Below, piece by piece: positions 9,314-17,859 of a stretch of 64,000 nt of DNA. Each line of letters starts with the position of its first letter. Positions within the stretch are counted from its first letter, which is position 1. A model generated the notes under the pieces. It saw only the letters and a list, made by a program, of their open reading frames with translations, searched no databases and was not told the origin of the DNA. Origin of the DNA: Maritimibacter sp. DP1N21-5 (GTDB taxonomy: Bacteria; Pseudomonadota; Alphaproteobacteria; Rhodobacterales; Rhodobacteraceae); assembly GCF_019218295.1 (NCBI RefSeq), contig NZ_JAHUZF010000006.1:558001-622000 (forward strand), read 5' to 3'. A program made the translations under genes and the position numbers.

Positions 9314-10300
9314 TTACCGAACCTGCACGTTCGCGGCGCTTTCCGGCAGTTCCTCGTCGAAGCAGCGCTGGTAGAACTCGGCCACCGTCTGGCGCTCGAG
9401 CTCGTCGCATTTGTTGAGGAAGGTCAGGCGGAAGGCATAGCCCACGTTGCGGAAGATCTCGGCGTTCTGAGACCATGAAATCACCGTCCGCGGGCTCATC
9501 ACCGTGGACAGATCGCCGTTCATGAAGGCCGTGCGCGTGAGGTCCGCGACTGTCACCATCTGGTTCACGGTCTTGCGGCCCGCTTCGGTGTTGTAATGCG
9601 GCGACTTGGCCAGCACGATGGCCGCCTCGGCGTCATGCGACAGGTAGTTCAGCGTCGCAACGAGCGACCAGCGGTCCATCTGCGCCTGGTTGATCTGCTG
9701 GGTGCCGTGATAAAGCCCCGTCGTGTCACCGAGACCCACGGTGTTCGAGGTCGCGAAGAGACGGAAATACTTGTTCGGCGTGATGATCTCGTTCTGGTCG
9801 AGAAGCGTGAGCTTGCCGTCATGTTCGAGGACTCGCTGGATCACGAACATCACGTCGGCGCGACCGGCGTCGTATTCGTCAAAGACGATGGCGACAGGGT
9901 TGCGCAGCGCCCAGGGCAGGATGCCTTCGTGGAACTCGGTCACCTGCTTGCCGTCGCGCAGCTTGATCGCGTCCTTGCCTATGAGGTCGATCCTGCTGAT
10001 GTGGCTGTCGAGGTTCACCCGCACTGTCGGCCAGTTCAGACGCGCGGCGACCTGCTCGATATGCGTCGATTTGCCCGTGCCGTGATAGCCCTGGATCATC
10101 ACGCGGCGATTGTGGGAAAACCCGGCGAGGATCGCGAGCGTGGTGTCGGGGTCGAATTTGTAGGTCGTGTCGAGTTCCGGCACGCGGTCCGTCCGGTCGG
10201 CGAACCCTTTCACCTTCATGTCGGTGTCGATGCCAAAAACCTCCCGGACCGAAACATCTTCGGTCGGCTTCGCGTTGATGTCGGTGTTGCCGTCAGCCAT
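9314..10300 (-). CDS. cobS: Cobaltochelatase subunit CobS
   Basis: AAA+ ATPase of 328 residues from ATG 10300, which follows aaggaccccc. An extended frame up to 10462 adds an Arg/Pro-rich leader typical of out-of-gene sequence and would overlap the divergent sigma gene. The Walker A motif GYHGTGKST and Walker B motif AIVFDEYD are clear, followed by the sensor region LFATSNTVG. CobS forms a hexamer with CobT and powers cobalt insertion by CobN. The gene is divergent from the ECF sigma factor gene. Confidence 0.96.
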   Translation of the reverse strand: MADGNTDINAKPTEDVSVREVFGIDTDMKVKGFADRTDRVPELDTTYKFDPDTTLAILAGFSHNRRVMIQGYHGTGKSTHIEQVAARLNWPTVRVNLDSHISRIDLIGKDAIKLRDGKQVTEFHEGILPWALRNPVAIVFDEYDAGRADVMFVIQRVLEHDGKLTLLDQNEIITPNKYFRLFATSNTVGLGDTTGLYHGTQQINQAQMDRWSLVATLNYLSHDAEAAIVLAKSPHYNTEAGRKTVNQMVTVADLTRTAFMNGDLSTVMSPRTVISWSQNAEIFRNVGYAFRLTFLNKCDELERQTVAEFYQRCFDEELPESAANVQVR

Positions 10301-10415
10301 CGGGGGTCCTTCGTGTCGTCGTTTGTTCGTCGTCGCAACATACCGATTGTGCGGGCGAGGGAAAGGGGAACGCCGTGTTACAGGCGCAAACAGCCGACAT
10401 TCGTTGCACCCGTCC

Positions 10416-10445
10416 GAAAAACGCATAAGGTGACCGCAGGTTACG
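10416..10445 (+). promoter_or_regulatory. Candidate ECF-type promoter of the sigma gene
   Basis: GAAAAAC (10416-10422), a 17-base spacer, then GTTACG (10440-10445). The same bipartite pattern (GAAAAAC, 17 bases, TTCACG) lies upstream of the fasciclin gene at 11753-11782. Two sites are weak evidence. The -10 element is so close to the ATG at 10453 that the transcript would be nearly leaderless. Confidence 0.3.
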
Positions 10446-10452
10446 AGGTGAC

Positions 10453-10995
10453 ATGACCACACGCGACGACATCGAGACCTTCATCGCCCGCTGTGCGCTG
10501 GGTGATCGCAAGGCGTTCAAATCGCTCTATGACGCGACCTCCGCGAAACTCTTCGGTGTCACCCTGCGTGTCTTGAATGACCGGGGCGAAGCAGAAGACG
10601 CGTTGCAGGAGATTTACGTGAAGGTCTGGAACGGCGCGAAGCGCTATCAGGCGGGCGGAGCGAGTCCCATGACGTGGCTCATCACCATCGCCCGCAATCA
10701 CGCGATCGACCGCCTGCGCGCCCGCAAGCGGCACGACAGCGACGATGACGCCATGGCGCGGATGCCCGACCCCACGCCCGGGGTGGAACATCGCCTCGTC
10801 GCCAAGGCCGAGGCTCAACGTGTCGTCGAATGTTTCGGCACGCTGGAGGAAGAACGGGCCGAGGCTGTGCGCCGGGCCTATCTCGACGGAGAAACCTATG
10901 CGGATCTGGCGGATCGTTTCGCCGTGCCGCTCAATACAATGCGGACCTGGTTGCGCCGGTCCCTCATCAAACTGCGTGAGTGTCTGGAGGCATGA
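10453..10995 (+). CDS. ECF sigma factor (SigK-like)
   Basis: Protein of 180 residues with only sigma-70 regions 2 and 4. Region 2 covers about residues 20-85 ([16 protein letters not shown] and [18 protein letters not shown]); region 4 covers about 130-178 ([29 protein letters not shown], a helix-turn-helix). It directs RNA polymerase to a stress regulon. The stop overlaps the ATG of the next gene as ATGA, and that gene encodes a membrane anti-sigma factor of RskA type, so activity is probably controlled from the membrane or periplasm. The fasciclin gene downstream is a likely target by analogy with mycobacterial SigK and MPT70/83. Confidence 0.93.
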   Translation: MTTRDDIETFIARCALGDRKAFKSLYDATSAKLFGVTLRVLNDRGEAEDALQEIYVKVWNGAKRYQAGGASPMTWLITIARNHAIDRLRARKRHDSDDDAMARMPDPTPGVEHRLVAKAEAQRVVECFGTLEEERAEAVRRAYLDGETYADLADRFAVPLNTMRTWLRRSLIKLRECLEA

Positions 10996-11666
10996 CCGAA
11001 GACGACCTGCCATATGACGACCGTGTCCTCGCCGGTGAATACGCGCTGGGGCTGATGTCGATGTCCGAGGCGGCGGCCTTTGCCCGTCGTCTGAACGCCG
11101 AGCCCGCTCTGGCGGCGCTGGTGCGTGGCTGGCAGGAGGACTTCACGTCGCTGACCGACGACATCACGCCAGTCGCCCCGCCGACGCGCGTCTGGCGCGA
11201 GGTGCAGGGCCGGCTCTTCGGAGGCGACACCGGGCCACGCTGGCTCATGGCCGCGATCCCGACGCTGCTGGCCGCCTCGCTCGCGGTGCTTCTGTTCGTC
11301 GTGCCGCCTGCGGGGCTGGTGCGCCCGCCGGCCGATCCGCTCTATCACATCGACCTCGCCTCCGAGGACGGCACCCTCCTCTTGGCGGCCGGATACGACG
11401 GCGACACCGGCGAGCTTTACGTCATTCCCTACGACGCGCCGGACGAAGGCACGGTCCACGAGCTCTGGATTATCGCGGGGGGCAATGCGCCCGTCTCGAT
11501 GGGCCTTCTGCCGGGCGACGATCCGGCCCGGATCGCCGTCGCGCCAGAAGTGGCGGCCCAGTTCGACGGCGCCACACTGGCCATTTCGGTCGAACCTCCG
11601 GGCGGCTCGCCTACCGGGGCGCCCACCGGGCCCGTCATCGCGACCGGCGGGGTGCAGACGCTCTGA
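10992..11666 (+). CDS. RskA-type membrane anti-sigma factor
   Basis: Protein of 224 residues from the ATG overlapping the sigma gene stop. The cytoplasmic N terminus (LAGEYALGLMSMSEAAAFARRL) is the RskA-like sigma-binding segment without a zinc motif. One transmembrane helix follows at about residues 80-103 (WLMAAIPTLLAASLAVLLFVV). The periplasmic C-terminal domain contains GELYVIPYDAPDEGTVHELWI, the pattern of the RskA C-terminal domain. In the family, the anti-sigma holds its sigma factor inactive until its extracytoplasmic domain is proteolysed or altered. A terminator follows the gene. Confidence 0.9.
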   Translation: MTEDDLPYDDRVLAGEYALGLMSMSEAAAFARRLNAEPALAALVRGWQEDFTSLTDDITPVAPPTRVWREVQGRLFGGDTGPRWLMAAIPTLLAASLAVLLFVVPPAGLVRPPADPLYHIDLASEDGTLLLAAGYDGDTGELYVIPYDAPDEGTVHELWIIAGGNAPVSMGLLPGDDPARIAVAPEVAAQFDGATLAISVEPPGGSPTGAPTGPVIATGGVQTL

Positions 11667-11710
11667 CCCGGCACTCGCAGGTGGTGCTTGTCTGACCTCG
11701 GCACACAGCC

Positions 11711-11741
11711 AAAGGGGGTGCTCCGGCAGCCCCCTTTGTCT
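11711..11741 (+). terminator. Intrinsic terminator after the anti-sigma gene
   Basis: AAAGGGGG pairs with CCCCCTTT, extended inward by TGC/GCA around a short loop, and is followed by gtcttt. It separates the sigma/anti-sigma unit from the fasciclin gene, implying that the latter has its own promoter. Confidence 0.8.
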
Positions 11742-11752
11742 TTCGAATCTGA

Positions 11753-11782
11753 GAAAAACCGTTACCCGGCAATGACTTCACG
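11753..11782 (+). promoter_or_regulatory. Candidate ECF-type promoter of the fasciclin gene
   Basis: GAAAAAC (11753-11759), 17 bases, TTCACG (11777-11782). It lies just after the terminator and shares spacing and -35-like sequence with the site upstream of the sigma gene. An alternative pair, GAAAC at 11812 and CGTGG at 11834 with a 17-base spacer, is closer to the start codon. Confidence 0.3.
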
Positions 11783-11889
11783 CATCCGTGATGCCGATTT
11801 TTGCAGCCCCTGAAACTCGCCTCGATCAGGCTTCGTGGCTTCCTGTGACCTCGCCGATCACGGGGGGGGAAACATTCAGGGAGATATCC

Positions 11890-12447
11890 ATGCTACGCAA
11901 GATCATCGCAACTTCGACCGCCGCCCTGGCGCTGACCGCCTCGGCCGCCCTGGCCCAAAGCGAAAACCCCATGGTGGGCGGTGCGCCCATGTTCGCCGAC
12001 AAGACCATCGTCGAGAACGCCGTGAATTCCGCCGACCACACCACGCTGGTCGCCGCCGTGCAGGCCGCGGGCCTTGTCGAAACGCTGTCGGGCCCGGGCC
12101 CCTTCACCGTCTTCGCGCCGACCAATGCCGCCTTCGAGAAGCTTCAGGCCGGCACCGTCGAGAACCTTCTGAAGCCCGAGAACAAGGAAATGCTGACCAA
12201 GGTCCTGACCTGCCACGTGGTCTCGGCTGACGCCATGTCCGACGCGATCAAGGGCATGATCGACGACGATGGCGGCACCCACCCGGTTCCGACCGTGGGC
12301 GGCTGCACGCTGCAGGCCACCTATGATGGCGACGAGATCATGCTCACGGACGAACGTGGCCGGACCGCAAATGTGACCATCGCCGATGTCGACCAGTCGA
12401 ACGGCGTGATCCACGTGATCGACGAGGTTCTCCTGCCCGCCATGTAA
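11890..12447 (+). CDS. Secreted fasciclin (FAS1)-domain protein
   Basis: Protein of 185 residues from ATG 11890, which follows tcagggagatatcc. The signal peptide runs to about residue 23 (ALALTASAALAQ). The FAS1 domain fills the rest: FTVFAPTNAAFEKL (the H1 motif), LTKVLTCHVV, and the terminal NGVIHVIDEVLLP (the H2 motif). FAS1 domains mediate adhesion or surface interactions. An in-frame extension to 11788 lacks a ribosome site and would bury the signal peptide. Its position directly after the ECF sigma/RskA pair is the best clue: in mycobacteria the SigK/RskA system controls the FAS1 proteins MPT70 and MPT83. Confidence 0.93.
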   Translation: MLRKIIATSTAALALTASAALAQSENPMVGGAPMFADKTIVENAVNSADHTTLVAAVQAAGLVETLSGPGPFTVFAPTNAAFEKLQAGTVENLLKPENKEMLTKVLTCHVVSADAMSDAIKGMIDDDGGTHPVPTVGGCTLQATYDGDEIMLTDERGRTANVTIADVDQSNGVIHVIDEVLLPAM

Positions 12448-12755
12448 GGCGGGCTCTCGAGGCCGAGCAGCCGCGGGATGCGAGGGACTGAGCAGCCTTC
12501 GCATCCCGCACCTGCCTTCCCGGGCGACGGTCCAAGGACCTGTTCCCCGGACCTTGGAACGGGTTGCGTCACCCAGTGGCGTGGCTCCAGCGGCGGGCCG
12601 ATTGTCTGTCCCGTCCCCCGGTCCGCCGCGCCCGACCCCGCCCGAGCTTCACGCCGGGCGGGGTTGCTGTTGGGGCCCGACCAGCGGGACGGTGCCCTTG
12701 CACCTTGCCCCGGTGGCTGGTTTCATCCGACGAACGACCGCAACTTGGGGCAGGA
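12448..12755. other. 308-bp intergenic region with two hairpins
   Basis: No supported gene. An 11-bp inverted repeat GCGGGATGCGA (12473-12483) / TCGCATCCCGC (12499-12509) has a 15-base loop. A second repeat, TCCAAGG (12531-12537) / CCTTGGA (12552-12558), follows. Neither has a T-tract, so a classical terminator is unlikely; processing or attenuation structures are possible. Open frames across here are GC-skewed shadows. Confidence 0.6.
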
Positions 12756-13520
12756 GTGACGTTGGAGACCCTTCGCGAACTTTACTACGGGAACTCCGAC
12801 CGGGCGCATCGCTTCCGCTATTGGCTGCTCGGGTTCGACGTGCTGACCATTTCCTATGTCATCGTCACGTCCTTCTTCGATCATGGAGCCACCGTCGAAT
12901 GGATCGACTTCATGATCGGTATCGTGATCCTCACCGATTTCATCGCGCATCTTCTCGCGACCCGTGACCGCTTGCGGTATTTCATGCGCCTGTCCTCCTG
13001 GGCCGATGTCGTTGCACTGGTGAGCTTTCTCGCGCCCATCGCGGGCGAGGGGTTCGGTTTCCTGCGGATCCTGCGCACGCTCCGGCTCCTCCACACCTAC
13101 CAGCTCACCGCGCGGCTCCGTCAGGACATCCGTTGGTTCTGCGAACACGAACAGGTGTTTCTGGCCACGGTGAACCTTTTTGTCTTCCTCTTCGTCATGA
13201 CCGGGCTCATCTACGCCACGCAATACGGGCACAACCCGGACATCCGGCACTATGCCGATGCACTCTACTTCACGGTCACGACGCTCACCACCACCGGGTT
13301 CGGGGACATCACGCTCGACGGCACGGCGGGGCGGATGCTGTCGGTCGCCGTTATGATCGTCGGGATCACGCTGTTCCTGCGGCTTGCTGCGGCGCTCTTT
13401 CGCCCAGCCAAGGTGCGTCACGAATGCCAGACCTGCGGCCTCATGCTGCACGATCCCGATGCGGTCCACTGCAAACATTGCGGAGAAACCGTGAAGATCG
13501 AGACCGAGGGGGCGCTGTAG
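12756..13520 (+). CDS. Voltage-gated-type K+ channel with C-terminal zinc ribbon
   Basis: Protein of 254 residues from GTG 12756, which has an excellent site (ggggcaggagtg). An N-terminal ion-transport domain carries an S4-like segment RILRTLRLLHTYQLTARLR at about residue 107. It is followed by the pore loop with selectivity filter TLTTTGFGDI at about residue 178 (TxGFGD as in K+ channels). The last 40 residues contain CQTCG and CKHCG, a C-x2-C ... C-x2-C zinc ribbon in the cytoplasm. This is unusual compared with the RCK or cyclic-nucleotide domains normally attached to prokaryotic K+ channels, and it suggests metal or redox gating or an assembly role. A longer frame upstream of the GTG has no channel-like sequence. 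Confidence 0.9.
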   Translation: MTLETLRELYYGNSDRAHRFRYWLLGFDVLTISYVIVTSFFDHGATVEWIDFMIGIVILTDFIAHLLATRDRLRYFMRLSSWADVVALVSFLAPIAGEGFGFLRILRTLRLLHTYQLTARLRQDIRWFCEHEQVFLATVNLFVFLFVMTGLIYATQYGHNPDIRHYADALYFTVTTLTTTGFGDITLDGTAGRMLSVAVMIVGITLFLRLAAALFRPAKVRHECQTCGLMLHDPDAVHCKHCGETVKIETEGAL

Positions 13521-13547
13521 CCCACAAGGCAGGGGCGACCTGTGAAG

Positions 13548-13573
13548 AAGGCGCCCGGTCGGGGCGCCTTTGC
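13548..13573 (+). terminator. Hairpin between convergent channel and J-domain genes
   Basis: AAGGCGCCC (13548-13556) pairs with GGGCGCCTT (13562-13570) over a 5-base loop. It lies 28 bp after the channel stop and 31 bp before the end of the convergent J-domain gene, so it could serve both strands. The T-tract is short. Confidence 0.6.
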
Positions 13574-13600
13574 AATCCGTTCAACCGGCCATGAACCGGC

Positions 13601-14230
13601 TCACTTGAAGCTGCGGCTGTCCTTGATCTGGTCCCAGGCCCAGACGACTTCCTGCAACTGCTCTTCCTGCGAGCGGTCGCCGCCGTTCATGTCCGGGTGC
13701 AAAACCTTGATCAAGGCCTTGTAGGACTTGCGGATTTCCGCCTTCGTCCAGTCGTCCTTGGCCTCGAGGATCTCGATGGCGCGCCGTTCGGTCGGCGGCA
13801 GCTTGCGTCCGCCGCCTGGCGCCGCCTTGCCGGGGTTCTTGGTGGCATTGCCGCCCAGCACCTGATGCGGGTCATCCACGCCCAGCCGCGACCAGGCGCG
13901 TTCCTCGGCGCTTTGCTTGAAGGACTTCGTCTCGCGTTCCCAGACGCGGTCCTTGGCCGCCTGCGCGTCCATTTCCTCTTCCGTGGCGCCGTTGAAGAAG
14001 TTCCACTTCAGATTGTACTCGCGCACGTGGTCCTTGCAGAACCACAGATATTCGTCGAGGTGGTCGGGGCTACGCGGTGCCCGGTACTGACCATGTTCTT
14101 CGCACCCCGGATGCTCGCAGACGCGTGTCGAGGTCTCGAAGGCCCCCGACATGCCGCGTTTGCCGCGCGTCTTTTTCTTCTTCGACGCCCCGACCGAAAT
14201 GTCGAATCCAAAGGGATCGCTCTTGTCCAT
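13601..14230 (-). CDS. J-domain (DnaJ-like) co-chaperone
   Basis: Protein of 209 residues from ATG 14230. A Lys-rich N-terminal stretch (ASKKKKTRGKRG) precedes a CxxxGC / FC pair (VCEHPGCEEHG, LWFCKDHVREYN) that may bind metal. The J domain is C-terminal at about residues 145-205, with the HPD tripeptide in KVLHPDMNGG. It would stimulate an Hsp70 ATPase. In this lineage such a gene is commonly found beside bolA and close to cobS, as it is here. A longer frame to 14500 runs across the bolA promoter and is rejected. Confidence 0.9.
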   Translation of the reverse strand: MDKSDPFGFDISVGASKKKKTRGKRGMSGAFETSTRVCEHPGCEEHGQYRAPRSPDHLDEYLWFCKDHVREYNLKWNFFNGATEEEMDAQAAKDRVWERETKSFKQSAEERAWSRLGVDDPHQVLGGNATKNPGKAAPGGGRKLPPTERRAIEILEAKDDWTKAEIRKSYKALIKVLHPDMNGGDRSQEEQLQEVVWAWDQIKDSRSFK

Positions 14231-14305
14231 GACACCACTCTGTTCTTGTCGAGCGCAGGAGTTTAGACATTTTTGCGAGAGAGAGAAGAGGCGAGGAGGC
14301 GAAAA

Positions 14306-14563
14306 ATGCCCAAGCAGGATGAAATCCGCGCGAAGCTCGAAGCTGCCTTTGCGCCACGGGTTCTCGAGGTGATCAACGAAAGCCACCGGCATGCGGGACA
14401 TGCCGGGGATGATGGCTCCGGTGAGAGCCACTTTCGTGTGAAGATCGAAGCCGACGCCTTTGGCGGGCAGTCCCGTGTCGCCCGACATCGGGCCGTTCAC
14501 GCCGCGCTGGGCGCAGACCTTCTGTCAGAGATCCACGCGCTCGCGCTCGAGGTTTCGGACTAG
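14306..14563 (+). CDS. BolA-family protein
   Basis: Protein of 85 residues from ATG 14306, which follows the ribosome site gaggaggc. The BolA fold is recognisable from ESHFRVKIEADAFGGQSRVARHRAV and LLSEIHALALEV, including the invariant His of the RxxRHRxV segment. BolA proteins partner with monothiol glutaredoxins in Fe-S/iron homeostasis or act on cell-wall genes. It is divergent from the J-domain gene. Confidence 0.92.
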   Translation: MPKQDEIRAKLEAAFAPRVLEVINESHRHAGHAGDDGSGESHFRVKIEADAFGGQSRVARHRAVHAALGADLLSEIHALALEVSD

Positions 14564-14573
14564 CGACGCAGGA

Positions 14574-15053
14574 TCACTCCGCCGCGTGGGCCGTTTTCTC
14601 GTCCGTGCCGTCGGACTTCTTGATGTCCGAAGTCGTTGCATCGGGTGCGTTGGCGTCGGGTGCCTTGGCGTTGTCCTTCCTGTCCGCGACAAGCGCGGTC
14701 ATCGTCGAGGGCACGGCATTGGCCACCGAGGCCGCCGGCAGAAGCGGTGCGCGATGATCGGCGTTTTCGTCGACGGTGATCGCCGGCGCGACACCGAACC
14801 CGTCGCTCTCGACCTTGGCGTCCGCGTCACGGCGGAACACCAGCATGTTCTGGAACACCGTCGTGCGTCCGGTGATGCCAGTGCGTTCTTCCGAGGGGAG
14901 CGTGTCGGTGCGCAGGTATTCCCAGCCCTCCGCCGCCATCTCGTTCATGCAGTCGGTGAGGGCGGTCGCGAAACGGCCCTCGGCGGTCTTCACGCCTCTT
15001 GCCTTCTTGCCCTTCCTGGGAGCCGGAACGACCCGGTATTCGTAGCGTTGCAT
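14574..15053 (-). CDS. DUF4177 domain protein
   Basis: Protein of 159 residues from ATG 15053. Residues 1-80 form a DUF4177 domain (MQRYEYRVVPAPRKGK, then LTDCMNEMAAEGWEYLRTDTLP and FQNMLVFRR). The remaining half is a low-complexity Ala/Asp/Lys/Thr linker (APDANAPDATTSD). DUF4177 has no assigned function. The frame extends upstream to 15182, but that part has the composition of non-coding sequence and no ribosome site. It converges on bolA. Confidence 0.85.
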   Translation of the reverse strand: MQRYEYRVVPAPRKGKKARGVKTAEGRFATALTDCMNEMAAEGWEYLRTDTLPSEERTGITGRTTVFQNMLVFRRDADAKVESDGFGVAPAITVDENADHRAPLLPAASVANAVPSTMTALVADRKDNAKAPDANAPDATTSDIKKSDGTDEKTAHAAE

Positions 15054-15178
15054 GAAAAGTCCCTCTTTGCGTCGTTCGAGCCTACACGATTCGAACCTGT
15101 TCCGTCCAAACCCCCACGCGGGAACCGGGGTTCCCTGTGGCGGAAAAACAAAGGGTCTCCAGCCTTTGGGGAGGGGTG

Positions 15179-15676
15179 TCAATGCGCCCCCATATCTGGT
15201 CCGGATTTGCGCGGAATTCCGATCCCCCGCCCGGCGCGTTCCGGCCAGACATCGGGCTTATGGGCGTCGTGGAAGGCGCGGAGCCGGTCCAGCACGTCCG
15301 CCGGCATCGGCGCGACTCGCGGCCCGGACATGTCGATGTGAAGTCCGAGCGCCTCGCCTGTGGCGGCGATCCAGCCGTCTTCGTGGTGGATTTCCTGGAA
15401 GGTGTGGAAGCGCTTGTCGTCATGGTCGAGCAGCCAGCTATGGACGCGGAGTTTCGCGCCTAGGTGCAGTTCGCGCAGGTAACAGATGTGGAACTCGGCC
15501 GTATAGGTCGTAAGCCCCCGTTCGCGGATATAGTCCTCGCCAAAGCCGATCGTGGGATAGAAACTGTCGGCCGCCGTGTCGAAGAGCACGTTGTAATAGG
15601 CCATGTTGAGGTGACCGTTGTAGTCGATCCACTCCGGCTTGATCTCCATCACCGGTGAAATATGCGGCTGTCCCAT
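15179..15676 (-). CDS. Hotdog-fold acyl-CoA thioesterase (4HBT family)
   Basis: Protein of 165 residues from ATG 15676. The hotdog signature D-x-N-x-H is seen as WIDYNGHLNMAYYNVLFD near residue 17, the 4HBT/YbgC-type catalytic segment. It hydrolyses an acyl-CoA; the natural substrate cannot be read from the sequence. It is divergent from the CoA-transferase/hydrolase gene. An extended frame to 15964 overlaps that gene and is rejected. Confidence 0.88.
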   Translation of the reverse strand: MGQPHISPVMEIKPEWIDYNGHLNMAYYNVLFDTAADSFYPTIGFGEDYIRERGLTTYTAEFHICYLRELHLGAKLRVHSWLLDHDDKRFHTFQEIHHEDGWIAATGEALGLHIDMSGPRVAPMPADVLDRLRAFHDAHKPDVWPERAGRGIGIPRKSGPDMGAH

Positions 15677-15854
15677 GACGCTACTCCTTTGCTCTTGCCG
15701 GAAGGCTAGGGGTCCGGGGCGCGAGCGCAAGGGGAACATGAGGGAACGGTGGCCCCGCGCGGCGGACATGCCCGCCATGCTTTGCGTCAGATCATGTTTT
15801 CGGTAACGGTCGTTGCGTAGAGATCGGCCCCGAACAGGCACACAGGAGCACCCC

Positions 15855-17369
15855 ATGACCCAAGACCGCATCGCCCATCCCGGCCTACGTGACCGGTTGA
15901 TGAGCGCGGCCGAGGCCGCCGCGCTGATCGCGCCCGGCGATACCGTGGGCATGTCGGGCTTCACCGGCTCGGGCTATCCCAAGGCGATCCCACCAGCGCT
16001 TGCCGCGCGGATCGAGGCCGCCCATGCGGCCGGCGAGGCCTTTCGTATCAAGCTTTGGACCGGGGCCTCGACGGGGCCGGAGCTTGACGGGGCGCTGTCT
16101 CGGTCGAACGCGATCGAATACCGCTTGCCCTACAACTCCGATCCGGTCGGGCGCGACAAGATCAACCGAGGCGAAATCGACTACCTCGACATGCACCTCT
16201 CCCATGTGGCGCCGATGGTCTGGGAAGGCTTCTTCGGCAAACTCGACGTCGCCGTGATCGAGGTGGCGGGGATCAAGGAAGACGGCGCCCTGATCCCGGC
16301 GACATCTGTGGGCAACAACAAGACCTGGATCGACTGCGCCGAGAAGGTCATCCTCGAAGTCAACGCCTGGCATGACCTGCGGCTCGAGGGGATGCACGAC
16401 ATCTACTATGGCACCGCGCTGCCGCCCAACCGCGTGCCGATCCCGATGGTGCGGGCCGATGACCGGATCGGCCAGACCACTTTCCGCTGTGACCCGGACA
16501 AGGTGGCGGGTATCGTTCTGACCGACCTTCCAGACCGCAACACGCCGTTTAGTCCCATCGACGACGTCTCGCGCGAGATCGCCGGTCTGATCGTGGAGTT
16601 CCTTGGCCACGAGGTGCGGGCCGGGCGGCTGACCGACCGGCTTCTGCCGCTGCAATCGGGGGTGGGTAACGTGGCCAACGCGGTGCTCGACGGTCTGCGG
16701 ACCGCGCCCTTCGAGGGTCTGCGTGCCTATACCGAGGTGCTTCAGGACGGAATGCTCGACCTCATCGACTGCGGCAAGCTCCTGAGCTGTTCGACCACCG
16801 CCCTGAGCCTGTCTCCCGAGGGCGCGCGGCGTTTCTGGGACAATCTCGACTACTACCGCGACAAGGTGATCCTGCGCACGACCGAGATTTCTAACCACCC
16901 CGAAGTGATCCGGCGTCTCGGCTGCATCTCGATGAACGGCATGATCGAGGCGGACATCTACGGCAACGTGAACTCCTCGCTCGTGATGGGTTCGAAGATC
17001 ATGAACGGCATCGGCGGGAGCGGCGATTTCGCCCGCAACGCGTTTCTCTCGCTCTTCGTCTCGCCCTCGACCGCCAAGGGCGGCAAGATCTCGGCCATCG
17101 TGCCCCAGGCGAGCCATGTCGACCACATCACGCAGGACGTGCAGGTGATCGTGACCGAGCAGGGGCTCGCCGACCTGCGCGGGCTCGCCCCGAAGAAGCG
17201 CGCCGAGGCGATCATCGCGAACTGCGCGCATCCAACCTATCGCGATGCGTTGCGAGACTACTACGACCGGGCGCGCGCCGGGGCTTACGGGCTCCAGACG
17301 CCGTCCTTGCCCGGCGAGGCGCTGTCCTGGCACCAGCGGTTCATCGACACCGGCGACATGCGGACCTGA
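15855..17369 (+). CDS. Acetyl-CoA hydrolase / succinyl-CoA:acetate CoA-transferase family
   Basis: Protein of 504 residues from ATG 15855, preceded by acaggagcacc. It belongs to the acetyl-CoA hydrolase/transferase family (AarC/Ach1/ScpC-like). Visible conserved segments include GMSGFTGSGYPKAIP at the N terminus, YTEVLQDGMLDLID (which probably carries the catalytic glutamate that forms the glutamyl-CoA intermediate), and NGIGGSGDFARNAFLS. It either transfers CoA from succinyl-CoA to acetate or propionate, or hydrolyses acetyl-CoA. The distinction needs biochemistry, but transferase activity is typical for bacterial members. Confidence 0.92.
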   Translation: MTQDRIAHPGLRDRLMSAAEAAALIAPGDTVGMSGFTGSGYPKAIPPALAARIEAAHAAGEAFRIKLWTGASTGPELDGALSRSNAIEYRLPYNSDPVGRDKINRGEIDYLDMHLSHVAPMVWEGFFGKLDVAVIEVAGIKEDGALIPATSVGNNKTWIDCAEKVILEVNAWHDLRLEGMHDIYYGTALPPNRVPIPMVRADDRIGQTTFRCDPDKVAGIVLTDLPDRNTPFSPIDDVSREIAGLIVEFLGHEVRAGRLTDRLLPLQSGVGNVANAVLDGLRTAPFEGLRAYTEVLQDGMLDLIDCGKLLSCSTTALSLSPEGARRFWDNLDYYRDKVILRTTEISNHPEVIRRLGCISMNGMIEADIYGNVNSSLVMGSKIMNGIGGSGDFARNAFLSLFVSPSTAKGGKISAIVPQASHVDHITQDVQVIVTEQGLADLRGLAPKKRAEAIIANCAHPTYRDALRDYYDRARAGAYGLQTPSLPGEALSWHQRFIDTGDMRT

Positions 17370-17444
17370 CCCCGACAGGCTGCGATGTCCCATTCGGTCC
17401 ATTTTCGGCTGGCCTTGCCCGAGGGACGGAGCTAGGGCGGTGAC

Positions 17445-17777
17445 ATGACCGATACTCTGCCCCCGTGCCCCGACTGCGCCTCGACCCTCACCTATGAGAT
17501 GGACGCCCTCTTCGTCTGCCCGGAATGTGGCCACGAATGGAGCGGGTCCGCCTCCGAAGACGTGGTGCGTGACGCGGTGGGCAACGTGCTTGCCGATGGC
17601 GACACCGTCACCGTCATCAAGGACCTGAAGGTCAAGGGCTCCTCGCAGGTCGTGAAAGTGGGCACCAAGGTCAAGGGCATCCGGCTGGTCGAGGGCGATC
17701 ACGACATCGACTGCAAGGTGCCGGGCATCGGGCAGATGGGGCTCAAGTCCGAGTTCGTGAAGAAGGTGGCGGACTGA
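17445..17777 (+). CDS. yjdM: YjdM (PhnA-type) zinc-ribbon protein
   Basis: Protein of 110 residues. The N-terminal zinc ribbon [15 protein letters not shown] ... CPECGHEW is followed by the PhnA/YjdM domain ([22 protein letters not shown] ... GTKVKGIRL). The name 'alkylphosphonate utilisation protein PhnA' is historical; the E. coli homologue is not required for phosphonate use, and the function remains unclear. It sits 75 bp after the CoA-transferase gene. Confidence 0.93.
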   Translation: MTDTLPPCPDCASTLTYEMDALFVCPECGHEWSGSASEDVVRDAVGNVLADGDTVTVIKDLKVKGSSQVVKVGTKVKGIRLVEGDHDIDCKVPGIGQMGLKSEFVKKVAD

Positions 17778-17859
17778 CGCCCATGGTCCGACAGTCGGGC
17801 TTGATGCCGCCGGACCGGCTTCGTAGCCTTGGCGCGGTTTCGACGGCAGGGAGGCGCGG

